A stretch of DNA of 64,000 bases from Corynebacterium glyciniphilum AJ 3170. GTDB taxonomy: Bacteria > Actinomycetota > Actinomycetes > Mycobacteriales > Mycobacteriaceae. Location of the stretch: NCBI RefSeq assembly GCF_007673095.1, contig NZ_VDYZ01000013.1:59186-123185 (forward strand), written 5' to 3'. A program made the translations under genes and the position numbers. Below the pieces are notes generated by a model, which did no database searches, was not told the DNA's origin, and worked only from the letters and a program-made list of their open reading frames with translations. Position 1 is the stretch's first letter. Each line of letters starts with the position of its first letter. Positions 1-10,865 of this stretch are shown in pieces.

Positions 1-945
1 GACGGAGGTCTCGCCGGAGAGCATGACGGCGTCGGCACCGTCGAGCACCGCATTGGCCACGTCGGATGCTTCGGCGCGGGTGGGGCGGGAGTTCTCGATC
101 ATCGAGTCCAGCATCTGGGTGGCGACAATCACCGGCTTGGCGTTCTCGCGGGCGATCTGGACCGCCCGCTTCTGCACCAGGGGCACCTCTTCCAGCGGGA
201 CCTCGACACCGAGGTCACCGCGGGCGACCATGATGGCGTCGAAGGCGAGGATGATCGGCTCGAGAGCGTCGACGGCCTCCGGCTTCTCGAGTTTCGCGAT
301 GACGGGCACGCGCCGACCCACCTCATCCATGATCTCGTGGACGAGCTCGACGTCCGCCGGTGAGCGGACGAAAGACAGTGCGATGACGTCGGCACCCATG
401 GTCAGGGCGAAACGCAGGTCTGCGATGTCCTTCTCCGAGAGCGCGGGAACGGAGATGTTCATCCCCGGCAGGGACACACCCTTGTTGTTGGAGACGGGGC
501 CGCCTTCGACGACCTCGCACACGACGTCGTTCCCCTCGACGGACTTGCAGACGAGCCCGACCTTCCCGTCGTCGACGAGCAGCCGGTCGCCGGGACGGGC
601 GTCCCTGGCGAGCTGCTTGTAGGTCGTCGACACGCGGTCGTGGGTGCCGGACACGTCGTCGACGGTGATCCGGATCTCCTCGCCGGTCTCCCAGTAGGTC
701 TTCTCCTCGGCGAAACGGCCGAGCCGGATCTTGGGGCCCTGCAGGTCGGCGAGCACACCGACCGAGCGGCCGGTCTCCTCCGCGGCCTGGCGGACCCACT
801 CATAGTTCTGCTGGTGATCCGCGTGCTCACCGTGCGAAAAGTTCAGCCGGGCGACATTCATCCCCGCCAGAACGAGTTCACGGATTTTGTCCGCGGAGGC
901 CACTGCCGGGCCCAGGGTGCATACGATCTTGGTGCGTCTACTCAC
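1..945 (-). CDS. pyk: Pyruvate kinase, C-terminal part outside the window
   Basis: Glycolytic enzyme transferring phosphate from phosphoenolpyruvate to ADP in the cytoplasm. The visible 315 residues open with [13 protein letters not shown], the standard pyruvate kinase start, and contain the NFSHG substrate region and the [10 protein letters not shown] motif. The reading frame runs off the left edge at residues MLSGETSV, so about one third of the usual 470-480 residues (rest of barrel, C-domain) is missing. The start is a GTG giving the family N-terminus. It lies 33 bp downstream of lgt on the same strand, so co-transcription with trpA-lgt is possible. Confidence 0.96.
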   Translation of the reverse strand, partial: MSRRTKIVCTLGPAVASADKIRELVLAGMNVARLNFSHGEHADHQQNYEWVRQAAEETGRSVGVLADLQGPKIRLGRFAEEKTYWETGEEIRITVDDVSGTHDRVSTTYKQLARDARPGDRLLVDDGKVGLVCKSVEGNDVVCEVVEGGPVSNNKGVSLPGMNISVPALSEKDIADLRFALTMGADVIALSFVRSPADVELVHEIMDEVGRRVPVIAKLEKPEAVDALEPIILAFDAIMVARGDLGVEVPLEEVPLVQKRAVQIARENAKPVIVATQMLDSMIENSRPTRAEASDVANAVLDGADAVMLSGETSV

Positions 946-978
946 CTGTCCGAGGATAACCCCGTCCCCCGGTGCCCG

Positions 979-1890
979 CTACTGCAGGGTCGGCTCCTCG
1001 TCCGTCCCTGCGTCCGTCTCAGCGGCGGGTCCGGCGACGTACTCGGGGGTTTCCCGAGTCCGTGAGCGCGTCACGACGAACAGGACGACGGCACCGATGA
1101 ACACCACGGCGGACACCACGCTGTTGATCCGGATGTCACCGAAGACGGTCGTCGCAGCGTCGGTGCGGATCAGTTCGATGAAGAAGCGGCCGAAGGTGTA
1201 GCCGGCCACGTACAGCATGAACACCCGTCCCCCGCCGAGCCGGAACCGACGGTCGGCGACGACCAGCAGCACCACGACCAGCAGGCTCCACAGCAGTTCG
1301 TAGAGGAACGTGGGCTGCACGGTGGCCAGGACGAACCCGTCCGAGACACCGTTCATCTGGTCGATGTTGCCGTTCTCGTCGACCCGGCGGTAGATCTCCA
1401 GCGCCCACGGCGCGTCAGACTCCCCGCCGTACAGCTCCTGGTTGAACCAGTTGCCCAGACGCCCGATGGCCTGGGCAAGCAGGATCGGCGGGGCCACGGC
1501 GTCGGCGAAGGGCGCCAGCGGCACCTTCTTGTAGGCCAGGATGGCCCACACCGCGAGCCCGCCGCCGAGTACCGCGCCCCAGATGCCTAGACCGCCGTTG
1601 GTGATCTTGAAGGCGTCGACCCAGTTCCGCCCCTCACCGAAGTAGAGGTGGTGGTCGGTGATGACGTGGTAGATCCGGCCACCGATGATGCCTGCGGGCA
1701 CGGCGGCGATCGCACTGTCGATCACGGTCTCCGCACGTCCTCCCCGCGCGACGTAGCGACGCACGGTCCAGTACACCGCGACGACGATGCCGAGCAGGAT
1801 GCACAGGGCGTAGGCACGGACCGCCACCGGTCCGAGGTGCCACACACCCTGCGGAGGCGACGGGATGGCGGCGAGGATGTCGGTGGTCAC
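979..1890 (-). CDS. lgt: Prolipoprotein diacylglyceryl transferase
   Basis: Membrane enzyme moving diacylglyceryl from phosphatidylglycerol onto the lipobox cysteine of prelipoproteins. The 303-residue product has about seven hydrophobic segments and the Lgt signature [13 protein letters not shown]. The GGRIYHV and [14 protein letters not shown] motifs are also present. The frame stays open further upstream inside trpA, but the GTG at 1890 gives the family N-terminus and overlaps the trpA stop as GTGA, which indicates translational coupling. The C-terminal ~25 residues are acidic and variable. It acts upstream of LspA (encoded at 34.5 kb), and three putative lipoprotein genes lie in this window. 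Confidence 0.96.
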   Translation of the reverse strand: MTTDILAAIPSPPQGVWHLGPVAVRAYALCILLGIVVAVYWTVRRYVARGGRAETVIDSAIAAVPAGIIGGRIYHVITDHHLYFGEGRNWVDAFKITNGGLGIWGAVLGGGLAVWAILAYKKVPLAPFADAVAPPILLAQAIGRLGNWFNQELYGGESDAPWALEIYRRVDENGNIDQMNGVSDGFVLATVQPTFLYELLWSLLVVVLLVVADRRFRLGGGRVFMLYVAGYTFGRFFIELIRTDAATTVFGDIRINSVVSAVVFIGAVVLFVVTRSRTRETPEYVAGPAAETDAGTDEEPTLQ

Positions 1891-2660
1891 CGGCGGACCC
1901 CCTCGTAGAGGTCCGAGGCCAGTGTCTCCAGGGCCGCCGTTCCTGACGCCGCCGCTGAGATCAGGGCGGACCCGACGATGACCCCGTCGGCGTACTCGGC
2001 GATTGCGGCGGCGTGGTCCCCGGTCTTCACCCCGAGGCCGACGGCGACGGGCAGGTCCGTGGCGGCGCGGGTCCGGGCCACAAGATCCCGGGCGTCGGCG
2101 GAGACGTCGTCCTGTGCACCGGTGACACCCATGTGCGACTGCGCGTAGATGAATCCACCACCGGCCTTGACGGTGAGGTCCAGGCGTTCGGGTGTGGTGG
2201 ACGGTGCGACGAGGTAGACGTTGTCGAGTCCGTTGGTCCTGCACGCGTCATTCCACCGCGCCGACTCCTCGGGCAGAAGGTCCGGGATGATCGACCCGAG
2301 TCCACCGGCGGCGGCCAGCTCCTCGGCGAACCTCTCCGGGCCGTACTGCAGGATCGGGTTCCAGTAGCTCATGATGACGGCGTCACCACCGGCGTCGGTG
2401 ATGGCACGGACCACGGTGAAGGTGTCCTTCACCCGGAAACCGGCGTCGAGTGCGGTCGTCGCCGCCTCCTGAATCGTCGGGCCGTCCATCATCGGGTCGG
2501 TGAACGGGATCCCGACCTCGATGAGGTCGGCGTAGCGGGACAACGTGGTCACCAGCTCCACGGATGCCTCGGCCGTCGGGTAGCCCGCGGGGAGATAGCC
2601 GACGAGTGCCGCCCGGCCCTCGTCCCTGGCTCCGGAGAAGATGTCGGACAGTCTGCTCAT
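1887..2660 (-). CDS. trpA: Tryptophan synthase alpha subunit
   Basis: Cleaves indole-3-glycerol phosphate to indole and glyceraldehyde 3-phosphate, passing indole to TrpB through the alpha-beta tunnel. The product is 257 residues, normal for TrpA. The catalytic pair is visible as E48 (LIEVGIPF) and D59 (DPMMDGP), and the phosphate site as VGLGVKTG. The ATG at 2660 overlaps the trpB stop by 4 bp and the gene end overlaps lgt by 4 bp, so trpB-trpA-lgt are very likely translationally coupled. Confidence 0.97.
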   Translation of the reverse strand: MSRLSDIFSGARDEGRAALVGYLPAGYPTAEASVELVTTLSRYADLIEVGIPFTDPMMDGPTIQEAATTALDAGFRVKDTFTVVRAITDAGGDAVIMSYWNPILQYGPERFAEELAAAGGLGSIIPDLLPEESARWNDACRTNGLDNVYLVAPSTTPERLDLTVKAGGGFIYAQSHMGVTGAQDDVSADARDLVARTRAATDLPVAVGLGVKTGDHAAAIAEYADGVIVGSALISAAASGTAALETLASDLYEGVRR

Positions 2661-4009
2661 CGGTTGTTCTCCTCGTCCAGTGCCTCACCCTGTTCCTCGT
2701 CCGACTGCTCGGGGTGCATGCCGAACCAGGTCGCGGCGGTGTCGACGTCCTTGTCACCGCGACCGGAGACGTTGACGATGAACAGTGGGCGCTCCCTGTG
2801 CTCCGTGGTCCGGGTCCCGTCGGCGTACTGTGCACCGACCTTCACCGCCAGTGCGACGGCATGGGCGGACTCGATCGCCGGGATGATGCCCTCGGTACGG
2901 GTCAGCAGACGGAAAGCCTCCATGGCCTCGGTGTCCGTGACAGGCAGGTACTCGGCCCTCCCCTGGGTGGCCAGGAAGGAATGCTCGGGGCCTACCCCGG
3001 GGTAGTCCAGTCCCGCGGAGATGGAGTGCGACTCGGTGATCTGGCCGTCCTCGTTCTGCATCAGTGCGGCGAAGGCCCCCTGGAAGACTCCTTCCGACCC
3101 CACGGTGATCGGTGCGGCGTGCCGGCCCGTCTCGACACCGTCGCCGCCGGCTTCAGCTCCGATGAGCTCAACCCCCTCGTCGTCGATGAAGGGGTGGAAC
3201 AGCCCGATGGCATTCGATCCGCCTCCGACGCAGGCCATGACCGCGTCCGGCAGGCGTCCCGCCCCGGCGAGGATCTGCGCACGGGCCTCCACACCGATGA
3301 TGCGCTGCAGGTCGCGCACCATCTCGGGGAACGGGTGGGGTCCGGCGGCGGTGCCGAAGCAGTAGTAGGTGTCATCGGCGTGGGACACCCAGTAGCGCAT
3401 CGCCTCGTTGATGGCGTCCTTCAGCGTCGCTGACCCCACCGTCACCTCGATGACCTCGGCGCCGAGGAGCCGCATCCGGGCGATGTTGAGGGCCTGGCGC
3501 CGGGCGTCCACCTGACCCATGTAGATCCGGCAGTCCAGGCCGAGCAGCGCGCAGGCGGTGGCGGTGGCCACACCATGCTGGCCGGCACCGGTTTCGGCGA
3601 TGACGTTCGCCTTGCCCATGCGCTTGGCCAGCAGAACCTGACCGAGGACGTTGTTGATCTTGTGCGACCCGGTGTGGTTCAGGTCCTCCCGCTTGAACCA
3701 CACGTCGGCACCGACGGCGTCGGAGAACCGGGCGCCGTAGTACAACGGCGACGGACGTCCCGTGTAGGTGCGGTGCAGGTCGTCGAGCTCGTCGAGGTAC
3801 TCCTGGTCCGCACGCGCCTTAGCCCAGGAGTCCTGGATCTCCTCGATGACGGCCATCAGTGCTTCAGGAATGTACCGTCCGCCGTAGTTTCCCCAGTGAC
3901 CGTTGTCGTCCGCGTCGTGCGCCGTCGGCACGGCGAGGACCTCCCCCGCAGTGGGCAGGTTGAGCGTGTTCTTGAAGTCACTCTTGTCGTTCCCGGATGG
4001 TGTACTCAC
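2657..4009 (-). CDS. trpB: Tryptophan synthase beta subunit
   Basis: PLP enzyme condensing indole with serine to tryptophan. The product has 450 residues with an N-terminal extension of about 35 residues before the [11 protein letters not shown] block. The PLP lysine is K117 in HTGSHKINN and the phosphate-binding loop is [10 protein letters not shown]. This is the classical TrpB1 form that pairs with TrpA. The start is GTG at 4009, with TACAGT ending 9 nt before it, so the message from this point may be leaderless. The gap to trpC is 30 bp. Confidence 0.97.
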   Translation of the reverse strand: MSTPSGNDKSDFKNTLNLPTAGEVLAVPTAHDADDNGHWGNYGGRYIPEALMAVIEEIQDSWAKARADQEYLDELDDLHRTYTGRPSPLYYGARFSDAVGADVWFKREDLNHTGSHKINNVLGQVLLAKRMGKANVIAETGAGQHGVATATACALLGLDCRIYMGQVDARRQALNIARMRLLGAEVIEVTVGSATLKDAINEAMRYWVSHADDTYYCFGTAAGPHPFPEMVRDLQRIIGVEARAQILAGAGRLPDAVMACVGGGSNAIGLFHPFIDDEGVELIGAEAGGDGVETGRHAAPITVGSEGVFQGAFAALMQNEDGQITESHSISAGLDYPGVGPEHSFLATQGRAEYLPVTDTEAMEAFRLLTRTEGIIPAIESAHAVALAVKVGAQYADGTRTTEHRERPLFIVNVSGRGDKDVDTAATWFGMHPEQSDEEQGEALDEENNR

Positions 4010-4017
4010 ACCCAGGA

Positions 4018-4023
4018 ACTGTA
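4018..4023 (-). promoter_or_regulatory. Possible -10 box of a leaderless trpB transcript
   Basis: TACAGT on the minus strand ends 8 nt before the trpB GTG. No Shine-Dalgarno sequence is well placed. It could be an internal promoter uncoupling trpBA-lgt from trpE-trpC. No convincing -35 box is seen. Confidence 0.4.
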
Positions 4024-4039
4024 CCTTACGTGCCCCCGG

Positions 4040-4852
4040 CTACTTCGGGTCCGGTCGGAACGCGGGGTGCTGTCCGGCGGCGACGAGGGCGCGGCACGCC
4101 TGTCCCGGGTTGGCGGCGGTCACCAGTCCTTCACCGACCAGGATCGCATCGGCCCCGGCGGTGGCGTAGGCCTGCATGTCGGTGGTGTTGCGCACCCCGG
4201 ATTCGGCGATCTTGATGACGGAGTCCGGCAGCTGGGGAACGATCCTGCTGAACACCCCGGGATCAACCTCGAGGGTCTTCAGGTTACGGGCGTTGACACC
4301 GATCACCGAGGCGCCCGCGGCGAGCGCACGCTCGGCCTCCTCCTCGGAGTGGACCTCCACCAGCGCGGTCATCCCCAGCGACTCGGTGCGGTCCAGCAGG
4401 GCGGCGAGCCGGTCCTGTTCCAGTGCCGCGACGATGAGCAGGACGACGTCGGCACCGTGGGCCCGGGCCTCGTGCACCTGGTACGGGTTGACGGTGAAGT
4501 CCTTGCGCAGCAGCGGGACGTCGACCGAGGCCCTGACCTTGTCGAAGTCGGCCAGTGAACCGCGGAACCGGCGCTCTTCGGTGAGACAGCTGATCACCGC
4601 TGCACCGTTGGCGGCGTAGGCGCTGGCCAGAATCTCGGGCTCGGGGATGTCGGCGAGATGTCCCTTCGACGGGCTGGCCCTCTTGACCTCGGCGATCACG
4701 CTCACGTCGGAGCCACCCAGTGCCGCGCGGGCGTCGAGGGCGGGCGGCATGTCCCGGGACATCGCCTTGATCTCGGCGAACGGGACCGCGGACTCGCGCC
4801 GCGCGGTGTCCTCGAGCACCCCGGCGATGATCTCGTCGAGTACGGTTGCCAT
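4040..4852 (-). CDS. trpC: Indole-3-glycerol phosphate synthase
   Basis: Converts 1-(2-carboxyphenylamino)-1-deoxyribulose 5-phosphate to indole-3-glycerol phosphate. The 270-residue product is a single TrpC barrel. The catalytic residues sit in [46 protein letters not shown] and IAESGV. Unlike C. glutamicum, where TrpC is fused to TrpF, there is no TrpF half here. GGGAGGAAAG directly upstream of the ATG is a strong ribosome binding site. It lies in line with the Trp-associated membrane gene upstream and trpB downstream. Confidence 0.97.
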   Translation of the reverse strand: MATVLDEIIAGVLEDTARRESAVPFAEIKAMSRDMPPALDARAALGGSDVSVIAEVKRASPSKGHLADIPEPEILASAYAANGAAVISCLTEERRFRGSLADFDKVRASVDVPLLRKDFTVNPYQVHEARAHGADVVLLIVAALEQDRLAALLDRTESLGMTALVEVHSEEEAERALAAGASVIGVNARNLKTLEVDPGVFSRIVPQLPDSVIKIAESGVRNTTDMQAYATAGADAILVGEGLVTAANPGQACRALVAAGQHPAFRPDPK

Positions 4853-4909
4853 CTTTCCTCCCGGCAGGTCAGGTCTCTAAACGAACTTCCATGCTATCCC
4901 CGCGCACGC

Positions 4910-4942
4910 GTGACGGTGACATCGGGGTGATGTGGCCGTCAC
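4910..4942 (-). other. Inverted repeat between the Trp membrane gene and trpC
   Basis: GTGACGG (4910-4916) and CCGTCAC (4936-4942) are perfect complements, and an inner CATC/GATG pair continues the stem. It spans the stop codon of the upstream gene. No U-tract follows on either strand, so it is not a simple intrinsic terminator. mRNA processing or attenuation is possible. Confidence 0.4.
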
Positions 4943-5601
4943 ACCCGGCGGTCACCGTCGCCTGGGTCACGGTCAGTGGGGTCCACCCCGGCGTCGAGGG
5001 CGTCCCACAGGACGCGCCCGGAACCGGGGTTGTCGTCCAGGTCCTTCTCCACGCCCTCGCGGCGGGCCTCCGGCGTCTCGTACTTGCTGTGCCCTGACCG
5101 GGCCGCACCCGGTTTCATGGCCAGCAGCACACCGCCGACGACGCCCAGGGCGGCCGCAGCCAGGAACAGGACGACCGGGGCGGTGTGCACGTGTCCGTCC
5201 AGGACGACAGCCCATTCCGAGATCTGCACGGGGTCGGACTCACGCTGTGTCCCCGCACCGCTGACCAGCAGGGACTGCGCCCTCCCCAGGTCCGGTTCCC
5301 CGGAGAGCAGCATCACGGCGGCGACGCCGGCGACAGCGGCGAGCAGGGCGGAGATCCCACCCAGGATGCGCCGTGCCAGGGGTTGCAGGGCCATCGACAG
5401 GATCATCGCGGCGAGCATCGCCAGAGCCAGTGGAGTTCCAGCGGCGTCCCACACAGACCCGATGATGGTCTTGACCGACTCACCGCTCTTGTCGTCCTCG
5501 ACGGTCACGGTCAGCCAGGTCATCTGCCCGGCGCCCCAGAGTCCTGCGGCGCTGAGGACCGTCAGCAGGAGCGCGAGGCTTCGCCCACCGAGACGTTTCA
5601 C
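4939..5601 (-). CDS. Trp-operon-associated integral membrane protein
   Basis: A 220-residue protein matching in size, topology and place the actinobacterial Trp-associated membrane family (TIGR02234/Trp_oprn_chp; Rv1610 position in M. tuberculosis). It has four hydrophobic segments, near residues 8-27, 50-72, 83-100 and 140-162, and a charged cytoplasmic tail after residue 165. Its molecular role is unknown. The GTG start overlaps the trpE stop as GTGA, so it is translated together with trpE. Transport or membrane anchoring linked to tryptophan synthesis is a guess from position only. Confidence 0.85.
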   Translation of the reverse strand: MKRLGGRSLALLLTVLSAAGLWGAGQMTWLTVTVEDDKSGESVKTIIGSVWDAAGTPLALAMLAAMILSMALQPLARRILGGISALLAAVAGVAAVMLLSGEPDLGRAQSLLVSGAGTQRESDPVQISEWAVVLDGHVHTAPVVLFLAAAALGVVGGVLLAMKPGAARSGHSKYETPEARREGVEKDLDDNPGSGRVLWDALDAGVDPTDRDPGDGDRRV

Positions 5602-7178
5602 TGGTCGACCTCCATGTCGGCCCCGGTGGTGGCCACGTCGACCATCGTCTCCGCTGCGGCGACGGCACGGAGCACAGCCAGGGCCTTGTTCCTGGTTTCC
5701 TCGTCCTCGGCATCAGGGTCGGAATCGGCGACGATGCCGCCACCGGCCTGCACGTACACCGTCCCGTCCTTGTACAGGCCGGTACGGATGGCGATCGCCT
5801 GGTCGGCGTTCCCGGAGAAGTCGAAGTAGCCCACGGTCCCACCGTAGACACCTCGGCGTGTGTCCTCCAGTTCATCGATGATCATCAGGGCCGACGGCTT
5901 GGGGGCGCCGGAGAGGGTGCCGGCCGGGAAGGTGCCGACGAAGGCGTCGAGCGCGGTCCTGCCCTCGGCGAGGCGACCGCTGACCCCGGAGACCAGGTGC
6001 ATGATGGCGCTGTAGCGTTCCACGTGGCGGAAGTCGTGGACCTCCACCGTGCCCGGTGCACAGACCCGGCCGACGTCGTTACGACCCAGGTCAACCAGCA
6101 TCAGGTGCTCCGAGTTCTCCTTCTCGTCGTTGACGAGCTCCTTCTCCATGAGCTCGTCCTCCTCGAAGGTCGCGCCCCGGGGACGGGACCCGGCGATGGG
6201 GAAGGTGGTCACCCTGCCGTCGGAGACCTGGACCAGCGACTCCGGCGAGGATCCGATGATCTGGAACGCCGTCTCGGTGAAGGAGTCGTCCGGGACGTTG
6301 AGCAGGAACATGTACGGGCTGGGGTTGGACACCCGCAGCATGCGGTAGATGTCCAGCCCCGGCACGTCGGTGTCGAGTTCGAACCGCTGCGACAGGACGA
6401 TCTGGAAGGCGTCACCGGCCCGGATGTGTTCCTTGCAGGTCTCGATACGGGCCTTGTGGTCCTCCAGGGCACGCTGGCGGCGCGGCTGCGGGGCCGGTGT
6501 CGAGAACGTCGCCGAGGGCAGGTGGGCGCCCGAGGCCAGGCGGCGTTCCATCTCGTCGACCCGGGCCACGGCGTCGGCGTAGGCGCCCTCCACCCGGTCG
6601 TCGGAGCCGTCCCAGTTCACCGCGTTGGCGATGAGCCAGACCGTGCCCTCGTGGTGGTCCATGACAGCGAGGGTGTCGGCGAGCAACTGCACCATGTCGG
6701 GGACCTGCAGGTCGTCGGTGCAGGTGTCGGGGATGTCCTCGATGTAGCGGATCACGTCGTGGCCCATGTAGCCGACCAGGCCGGACGTCAGCGTGGGTAG
6801 ACCGGGCATCGGGTCGGTGTGCAGCAGCTCCAGGCTCTCACGGATCACGGCGAGCGGGTCGGTACCTTCCGGTACACCGGCCGGCGGAGTGCCGATCCAG
6901 CGGACGTCGCCGTTCTTCGCCGTCAGCGCGCACCGCGCGCCGGTACCGATGAAGGAATGACGTGACCAGGACTGCCCCGGTGCCGCCGACTCGAAGAGGA
7001 ACGTCCCGGGACGGTCCCCGGCAAGTTTGGTGTACGCACTCAGCGCGCTCTCCCCGTCGGCGAGGATCTTACGTGCGACCGGGACGACGCGGTTGCGTGC
7101 GGCCAGGCGCCGGAATGTGTCGAAACTCGTGGTCTGGTAGGGGTCGGCGGAGTCGACTCTGTCATTCTGGTCAGTCAT
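5598..7178 (-). CDS. trpE: Anthranilate synthase component I
   Basis: Makes anthranilate from chorismate using ammonia from a glutaminase partner (TrpG, not in the window). The product has 526 residues. The N-terminal [17 protein letters not shown] region corresponds to the tryptophan feedback site. The C-terminal chorismate-binding half carries [14 protein letters not shown] and the metal-binding Glu/Asp run near [15 protein letters not shown]. The ATG at 7178 was chosen because it overlaps the hisI stop by 8 bp and gives the family N-terminus. Expression is therefore tied to the hisHA-impA-hisFI transcript, with no room for a trp leader peptide or attenuator. Confidence 0.96.
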   Translation of the reverse strand: MTDQNDRVDSADPYQTTSFDTFRRLAARNRVVPVARKILADGESALSAYTKLAGDRPGTFLFESAAPGQSWSRHSFIGTGARCALTAKNGDVRWIGTPPAGVPEGTDPLAVIRESLELLHTDPMPGLPTLTSGLVGYMGHDVIRYIEDIPDTCTDDLQVPDMVQLLADTLAVMDHHEGTVWLIANAVNWDGSDDRVEGAYADAVARVDEMERRLASGAHLPSATFSTPAPQPRRQRALEDHKARIETCKEHIRAGDAFQIVLSQRFELDTDVPGLDIYRMLRVSNPSPYMFLLNVPDDSFTETAFQIIGSSPESLVQVSDGRVTTFPIAGSRPRGATFEEDELMEKELVNDEKENSEHLMLVDLGRNDVGRVCAPGTVEVHDFRHVERYSAIMHLVSGVSGRLAEGRTALDAFVGTFPAGTLSGAPKPSALMIIDELEDTRRGVYGGTVGYFDFSGNADQAIAIRTGLYKDGTVYVQAGGGIVADSDPDAEDEETRNKALAVLRAVAAAETMVDVATTGADMEVDQ

Positions 7179-7566
7179 CAACTGGTCTTTCAGGCTGGAG
7201 CAGCCGGTCGGCGTCGAAGCAGGTGTGGTCCCCGGTGTGGCATGCACCGCCGGTCTGGTCGACGGTCAGCAGGACGGTGTCGCCGTCGCAGTCGAGACGC
7301 ACCTCGTGGACGTACTGGGTGTGCCCGGAGGTTTCCCCCTTGACCCAGTACTCGTTCCGGGACCGCGACCAGTAGGTCGCTCTGCGGGTGGCGAGGGTGT
7401 GCGCCAGGGCGTGGTCGTCCATCCAGGCGAGCATCAGGACGTCTCCGGTCGCCTTCTCCTGCACCACGGCGGCCACCAGCCCCGCGTCGTTGGGTGCGAG
7501 ACGGGCCGCGACAGCAGGGTCGAGGTCGACGCGGCGGATGTCGTCGTCGGTGGTCACCGCGCTCAT
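7171..7566 (-). CDS. hisI: Phosphoribosyl-AMP cyclohydrolase
   Basis: Opens the adenine ring of phosphoribosyl-AMP (third histidine step). The 131-residue product is a HisI domain only; no HisE half is fused. Metal ligands are visible as DCDGD and as cysteines in [12 protein letters not shown]; the WVKGETSGH motif is intact. The start overlaps the hisF stop by 4 bp and the end overlaps trpE by 8 bp, directly linking the two amino-acid pathways on one mRNA. Confidence 0.97.
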   Translation of the reverse strand: MSAVTTDDDIRRVDLDPAVAARLAPNDAGLVAAVVQEKATGDVLMLAWMDDHALAHTLATRRATYWSRSRNEYWVKGETSGHTQYVHEVRLDCDGDTVLLTVDQTGGACHTGDHTCFDADRLLQPERPVDD

Positions 7567-8339
7567 CGCCGGACCTCGATCCCCTGCTCCGCCATCGCGT
7601 CCTTGACCTCGGTGATGGCGATGTCACCGAAGTGGAAGACGGAGGCCGCGAGCACCGCGTCCGCCCCTGCCTCCACGGCGGGCGGGAAGTCACCGACCGA
7701 GCCCGCACCACCCGAGGCGATGACCGGGATACTCACGGCCTGACGCACCAGCGAGAGCAGGTCGAGGTCGAAGCCGTCGCGTGTACCGTCGGCGTCCATG
7801 GAATTCAGCAGGATCTCACCCACCCCGAGTTCCTGGCCATGCACGGCCCATTCGACCGCGTCGATACCGGCGGACCGGGAGCCGCCGTGGGTGGTCACCT
7901 CGAAACCGCTGGGTTGGGGCGCCCCGCCCTCGGGGACGCGACGGGCGTCGACGGACAGGACGATGCACTGGGCCCCGAAGCGGGCGGAGAGTTCCCGGAG
8001 CAGTTCCGGGCGGTGGATGGCCGAGGTGTTCACCGAGACCTTGTCGGCCCCGGCACGCAGGAGCTGGTCCACGTCCTCCTCGGAGCGGACTCCGCCACCG
8101 ACGGTCAGCGGGATGAACACCTGGTCTGCGGTCCGACGTACCACGTCGAGCATCGTGCCACGTCCCGCCTTCGACGCCGAGACGTCGAGGAAGGTCAGTT
8201 CGTCGGCACCTTCGGCGTCGTAGCGTGCGGCGAGTTCGACGGGGTCGCCGGCGTCCCTGAGGTTCAGGAAGTTCACGCCCTTGACCACACGTCCGTCGTC
8301 GACGTCGAGACACGGGATGACCCGTACTGCAACACTCAT
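7563..8339 (-). CDS. hisF: Imidazole glycerol phosphate synthase, cyclase subunit
   Basis: Uses ammonia from HisH to turn PRFAR into imidazole glycerol phosphate and AICAR. The product has 258 residues, a complete (beta-alpha)8 barrel. The catalytic aspartates are in [15 protein letters not shown] and VLSVDARR. The LTVGGGVR and VIASGGAGS phosphate loops are present. It sits 7 bp after impA and overlaps hisI by 4 bp. Its partner hisH lies upstream in the same cluster. Confidence 0.98.
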   Translation of the reverse strand: MSVAVRVIPCLDVDDGRVVKGVNFLNLRDAGDPVELAARYDAEGADELTFLDVSASKAGRGTMLDVVRRTADQVFIPLTVGGGVRSEEDVDQLLRAGADKVSVNTSAIHRPELLRELSARFGAQCIVLSVDARRVPEGGAPQPSGFEVTTHGGSRSAGIDAVEWAVHGQELGVGEILLNSMDADGTRDGFDLDLLSLVRQAVSIPVIASGGAGSVGDFPPAVEAGADAVLAASVFHFGDIAITEVKDAMAEQGIEVRR

Positions 8340-8346
8340 CGGTCAG

Positions 8347-9345
8347 TCACCTTATTCCTCCCCGGTCCATGATCTCCTGGGCGTTTCGTGCGGCGGTGCC
8401 GATCGGCACCGAACGGATGTGGTCCAGCAGGATCGAATGGACCTCGGGTTCGCCGGCCACCAGGCCGGACACGCCGGGACGCCACGGGTCACCGTTGAAG
8501 TCGGTGACCACTCCCCCGGCCTCACGCACAAGCAGCATGCCGGCGGCGTTGTCCCAGAGATTCGGGCTGAAGGTGACGGTGCCGCCGAAGATCCCGGCGG
8601 CGGTGAAGGCCAGGTCGATCCCGCAGGAACCGGTGACGCGCATGCGCGGGTACGTCCGGCCGATGGCGTTGAGCATGTCCTGACGGTACGAGATCGGGAG
8701 GTTACCGCGCCGTTGGGACAGGATCGAGCCGAAGCTGATCTGCGTCACCCCGGGGTCGGACGGCAGCATCGGACGCGCAGGGTGCCCGTCGACGTAGAGT
8801 CCGTGGCCTTTGCGTGCGGTGATGCGCTGGCCCAGCAGAGGCATCTCGGTGACCGCGACAACCGCCTCTCCCCTGTGGACCAGGGAGACCAGGATGCAGC
8901 AGAACGGGTTACCCACGGCATAGTTCGCGGTACCGTCGATCGGGTCGACGACCCAGCAGGTCTCCGGGAGTTCGTCGAGACCGGGGTTCTTGTCGGCGTC
9001 TGCGCGGTCGAGGGTGTCGGCGTCGGTGGCCCGTGGCCCGGGTTCCGACCGGTCGCGACGCGGCCCGTCGAGGTCATCGGCCTTGTCGTCGTTGGGGTTG
9101 ATCTCGACCGGTTCGCCGGGGCGTACCACCCCGTACTCCTCGCCGTGGACGGGCAGACCGGTGTAGCTGGTCAACAGGTGCCGTAGCTGGCGTTCCACAC
9201 TGAGATCGGCCTCGGTGGCGAAGTCACCGGGGCTCTTCATCACGGAGGGCTCGGCACCGACGGCGGCGGAGAACGTCGTCTCCGCTTCATCGACGGCGGC
9301 CTCGGCGACGGCCAGCAGCGCCCGGGTGTCGATCTCGTCACTCAC
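8347..9345 (-). CDS. impA: Inositol monophosphatase family phosphatase, probable histidinol-phosphatase
   Basis: Mg-dependent sugar/polyol phosphatase fold with GEEYG near residue 69, [10 protein letters not shown] near 134 and LWDNAAG near the C-terminus. Position between hisA and hisF is as in other Corynebacteriales; a histidinol-phosphate phosphatase role is plausible because no other such enzyme is seen here, but inositol phosphate is an alternative. The product has 332 residues, longer than the usual 260-290. A charged insert (about residues 80-126, rich in Asp, Arg and Pro) lies between the first two metal motifs. GTG start at 9345 overlaps the hisA stop by 8 bp. Confidence 0.93.
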   Translation of the reverse strand: MSDEIDTRALLAVAEAAVDEAETTFSAAVGAEPSVMKSPGDFATEADLSVERQLRHLLTSYTGLPVHGEEYGVVRPGEPVEINPNDDKADDLDGPRRDRSEPGPRATDADTLDRADADKNPGLDELPETCWVVDPIDGTANYAVGNPFCCILVSLVHRGEAVVAVTEMPLLGQRITARKGHGLYVDGHPARPMLPSDPGVTQISFGSILSQRRGNLPISYRQDMLNAIGRTYPRMRVTGSCGIDLAFTAAGIFGGTVTFSPNLWDNAAGMLLVREAGGVVTDFNGDPWRPGVSGLVAGEPEVHSILLDHIRSVPIGTAARNAQEIMDRGGIR

Positions 9346-10096
9346 CGGGCACCGCCTGTGTCTCCCCGCGGGCCGCCACCAGTGCCTCTTCCAGGGTGAA
9401 CTTCCCCGCGTAGAGTGCTTTGCCGACGATGGCGGAGTCCACACCCTCGTCCACGACACCGGCAAGGGCCCGGAGGTCGTCCAGGCTGGAGATTCCGCCG
9501 GACGCCACCACCGGCGCGGAGGTCGCCGCCGCGACGTCGCGCAGCAGGTCGATGTTCGGGCCGTTGAGCATGCCGTCACGGGAGACGTCGGTGACCACGA
9601 AACGGGAGCAGCCCTGCGCGTCGAGCCGTTCGAGGACCTCCCACAGGTCGCCGCCGTCGGAGACCCACCCGCGTCCCCGCAGGCGCCACTCACCGTCGAC
9701 CTGCCGGGTGTCCAGACCGATGGCGACGCGGTCGCCGTGCTCGGCGATGATCTTCTCGCACCAGTCCGGGTCCTCCAGTGCGGCGGTGCCGATGTTCACG
9801 CGACGGCACCCTGTGGACAGGGCACGCTCCAGCGAGGCGTCGTCCCGGATGCCCCCGGAGAGTTCGACGTTCACGTCCAGCCTGCCGATGACCTCGTTGA
9901 GCAGGTCGAAGTTGCTGCCCTTACCGAACGCCGCGTCCAGGTCGACGAGATGCACCCATTCCGCGCCTGCGTTCTGCCAGGCCAGGGCGGCGTCGAGTGG
10001 GGCGCCGTAGCTGGTCTCGGTGCCTGCGGCTCCCTGGACGAGGCGGACCGCCTGACCATCGGCGACATCAACGGCGGGCAGCAGAGTAAGAGTCAT
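9338..10096 (-). CDS. priA: Phosphoribosyl isomerase, probably bifunctional HisA/TrpF (PriA)
   Basis: Isomerises ProFAR to PRFAR for histidine synthesis and, if bifunctional, phosphoribosylanthranilate for tryptophan. The 252-residue barrel has general acid/base D10 and D129, R18 and D174. It keeps R142 and W144 in GRGW, equivalent to Arg143/Trp145 that let PriA bind the tryptophan substrate. C. glutamicum HisA, as recalled, has Asn in the Arg position. No trpF lies in the trp cluster here. The ATG has a TAGGAT box ending 7 nt upstream and no clear ribosome site. Confidence 0.95.
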   Translation of the reverse strand: MTLTLLPAVDVADGQAVRLVQGAAGTETSYGAPLDAALAWQNAGAEWVHLVDLDAAFGKGSNFDLLNEVIGRLDVNVELSGGIRDDASLERALSTGCRRVNIGTAALEDPDWCEKIIAEHGDRVAIGLDTRQVDGEWRLRGRGWVSDGGDLWEVLERLDAQGCSRFVVTDVSRDGMLNGPNIDLLRDVAAATSAPVVASGGISSLDDLRALAGVVDEGVDSAIVGKALYAGKFTLEEALVAARGETQAVPGE

Positions 10097-10103
10097 GTGA
10101 AAT

Positions 10104-10109
10104 ATCCTA
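10104..10109 (-). promoter_or_regulatory. -10 box for leaderless priA/hisA mRNA
   Basis: TAGGAT on the minus strand, 7 nt before the ATG at 10096. The 37-bp hisH-hisA gap is AT-richer than its surroundings. It suggests an extra promoter for hisA-impA-hisFI-trp. Confidence 0.5.
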
Positions 10110-10133
10110 TCGCGTGATTCGAGGCGGGTCGTT

Positions 10134-10787
10134 CTAGAGCGTGGCGAGCCAGTTCCGGAGCAGCCGGGCGCCGGCCTCCCCGGACTTCTCCGGGTGGAAC
10201 TGGGTCGCCCACAGCGGTCCGTTCTCGACGGCGGCGACGAACCGGCAGTCCTCGTGGGTGGCCCAGGTCACCGTCGGTGCCACGGTGTGGCCGTCGGTCT
10301 CGAGTTCCCAGGACCGGACACCGTAGGAGTGGACGAAGTAGTACCGCTCGTCTGCGGCTGCACCTGCAAACATCCGGGAGTCCTGCGGGGCGTCGACGGT
10401 GTTCCAGCCCATGTGGGGCAGGACGGACGCCTCCAGGCGCGCCACGGTGCCGGGCCATTCGCCGCAGCCGTCGGTACCGACCCCGTCGGTGCCTTCGACA
10501 CCGCGGTCGAAGAGGACCTGCATCCCCACACAGATGCCGAGCACGGGGCGTCCCCCGGCGAGCCGCTCCCCGATCATCCGCGGCCCGTGGACGGCGCGGA
10601 GTCCGGTCATGCACGCGGCGAAGTTACCGACACCGGGGACCAGCAGACCGTCGGCGCCCAGGACGGTGTCCGGGTCGGCCGTGACGGTGACGTCCGCTCC
10701 GGCGTGCTCCAGCGCACGCTGCGCCGAACGCAGGTTGCCGGAGCCGTAGTCCAGGAGCGCGACCGTCGGGGATGCTTTTTCCACCAT
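10134..10787 (-). CDS. hisH: Imidazole glycerol phosphate synthase, glutaminase subunit
   Basis: Releases ammonia from glutamine for HisF. A class I glutamine amidotransferase of 217 residues, with the nucleophile cysteine in [10 protein letters not shown] and the His/Glu pair in [17 protein letters not shown] forms the oxyanion region. It begins the second his transcription unit: 78 bp separate it from the MFS gene, and a TAGGAT box lies 8 nt before its ATG. That fits the separate hisHA-impA-hisFI unit known in Corynebacterium. Confidence 0.97.
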   Translation of the reverse strand: MVEKASPTVALLDYGSGNLRSAQRALEHAGADVTVTADPDTVLGADGLLVPGVGNFAACMTGLRAVHGPRMIGERLAGGRPVLGICVGMQVLFDRGVEGTDGVGTDGCGEWPGTVARLEASVLPHMGWNTVDAPQDSRMFAGAAADERYYFVHSYGVRSWELETDGHTVAPTVTWATHEDCRFVAAVENGPLWATQFHPEKSGEAGARLLRNWLATL

Positions 10788-10795
10788 GGTCAGTG

Positions 10796-10801
10796 ATCCT
10801 A
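10796..10801 (-). promoter_or_regulatory. -10 box for leaderless hisH mRNA
   Basis: TAGGAT on the minus strand ends 8 nt before the hisH ATG; no Shine-Dalgarno sequence is present. Marks the likely start of the hisHA-impA-hisFI-trpE transcript. Confidence 0.55.
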
Positions 10802-10865
10802 CAAGGCGATGTATCTCACAGGCTGCTCCGGGTACACAAGCGGGGAGACTGTGCCTGTGCTGCCT

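Noticed and set aside
7171..7178. Possible trp attenuator before trpE
   Set aside because: hisI and trpE overlap, so there is no leader region.
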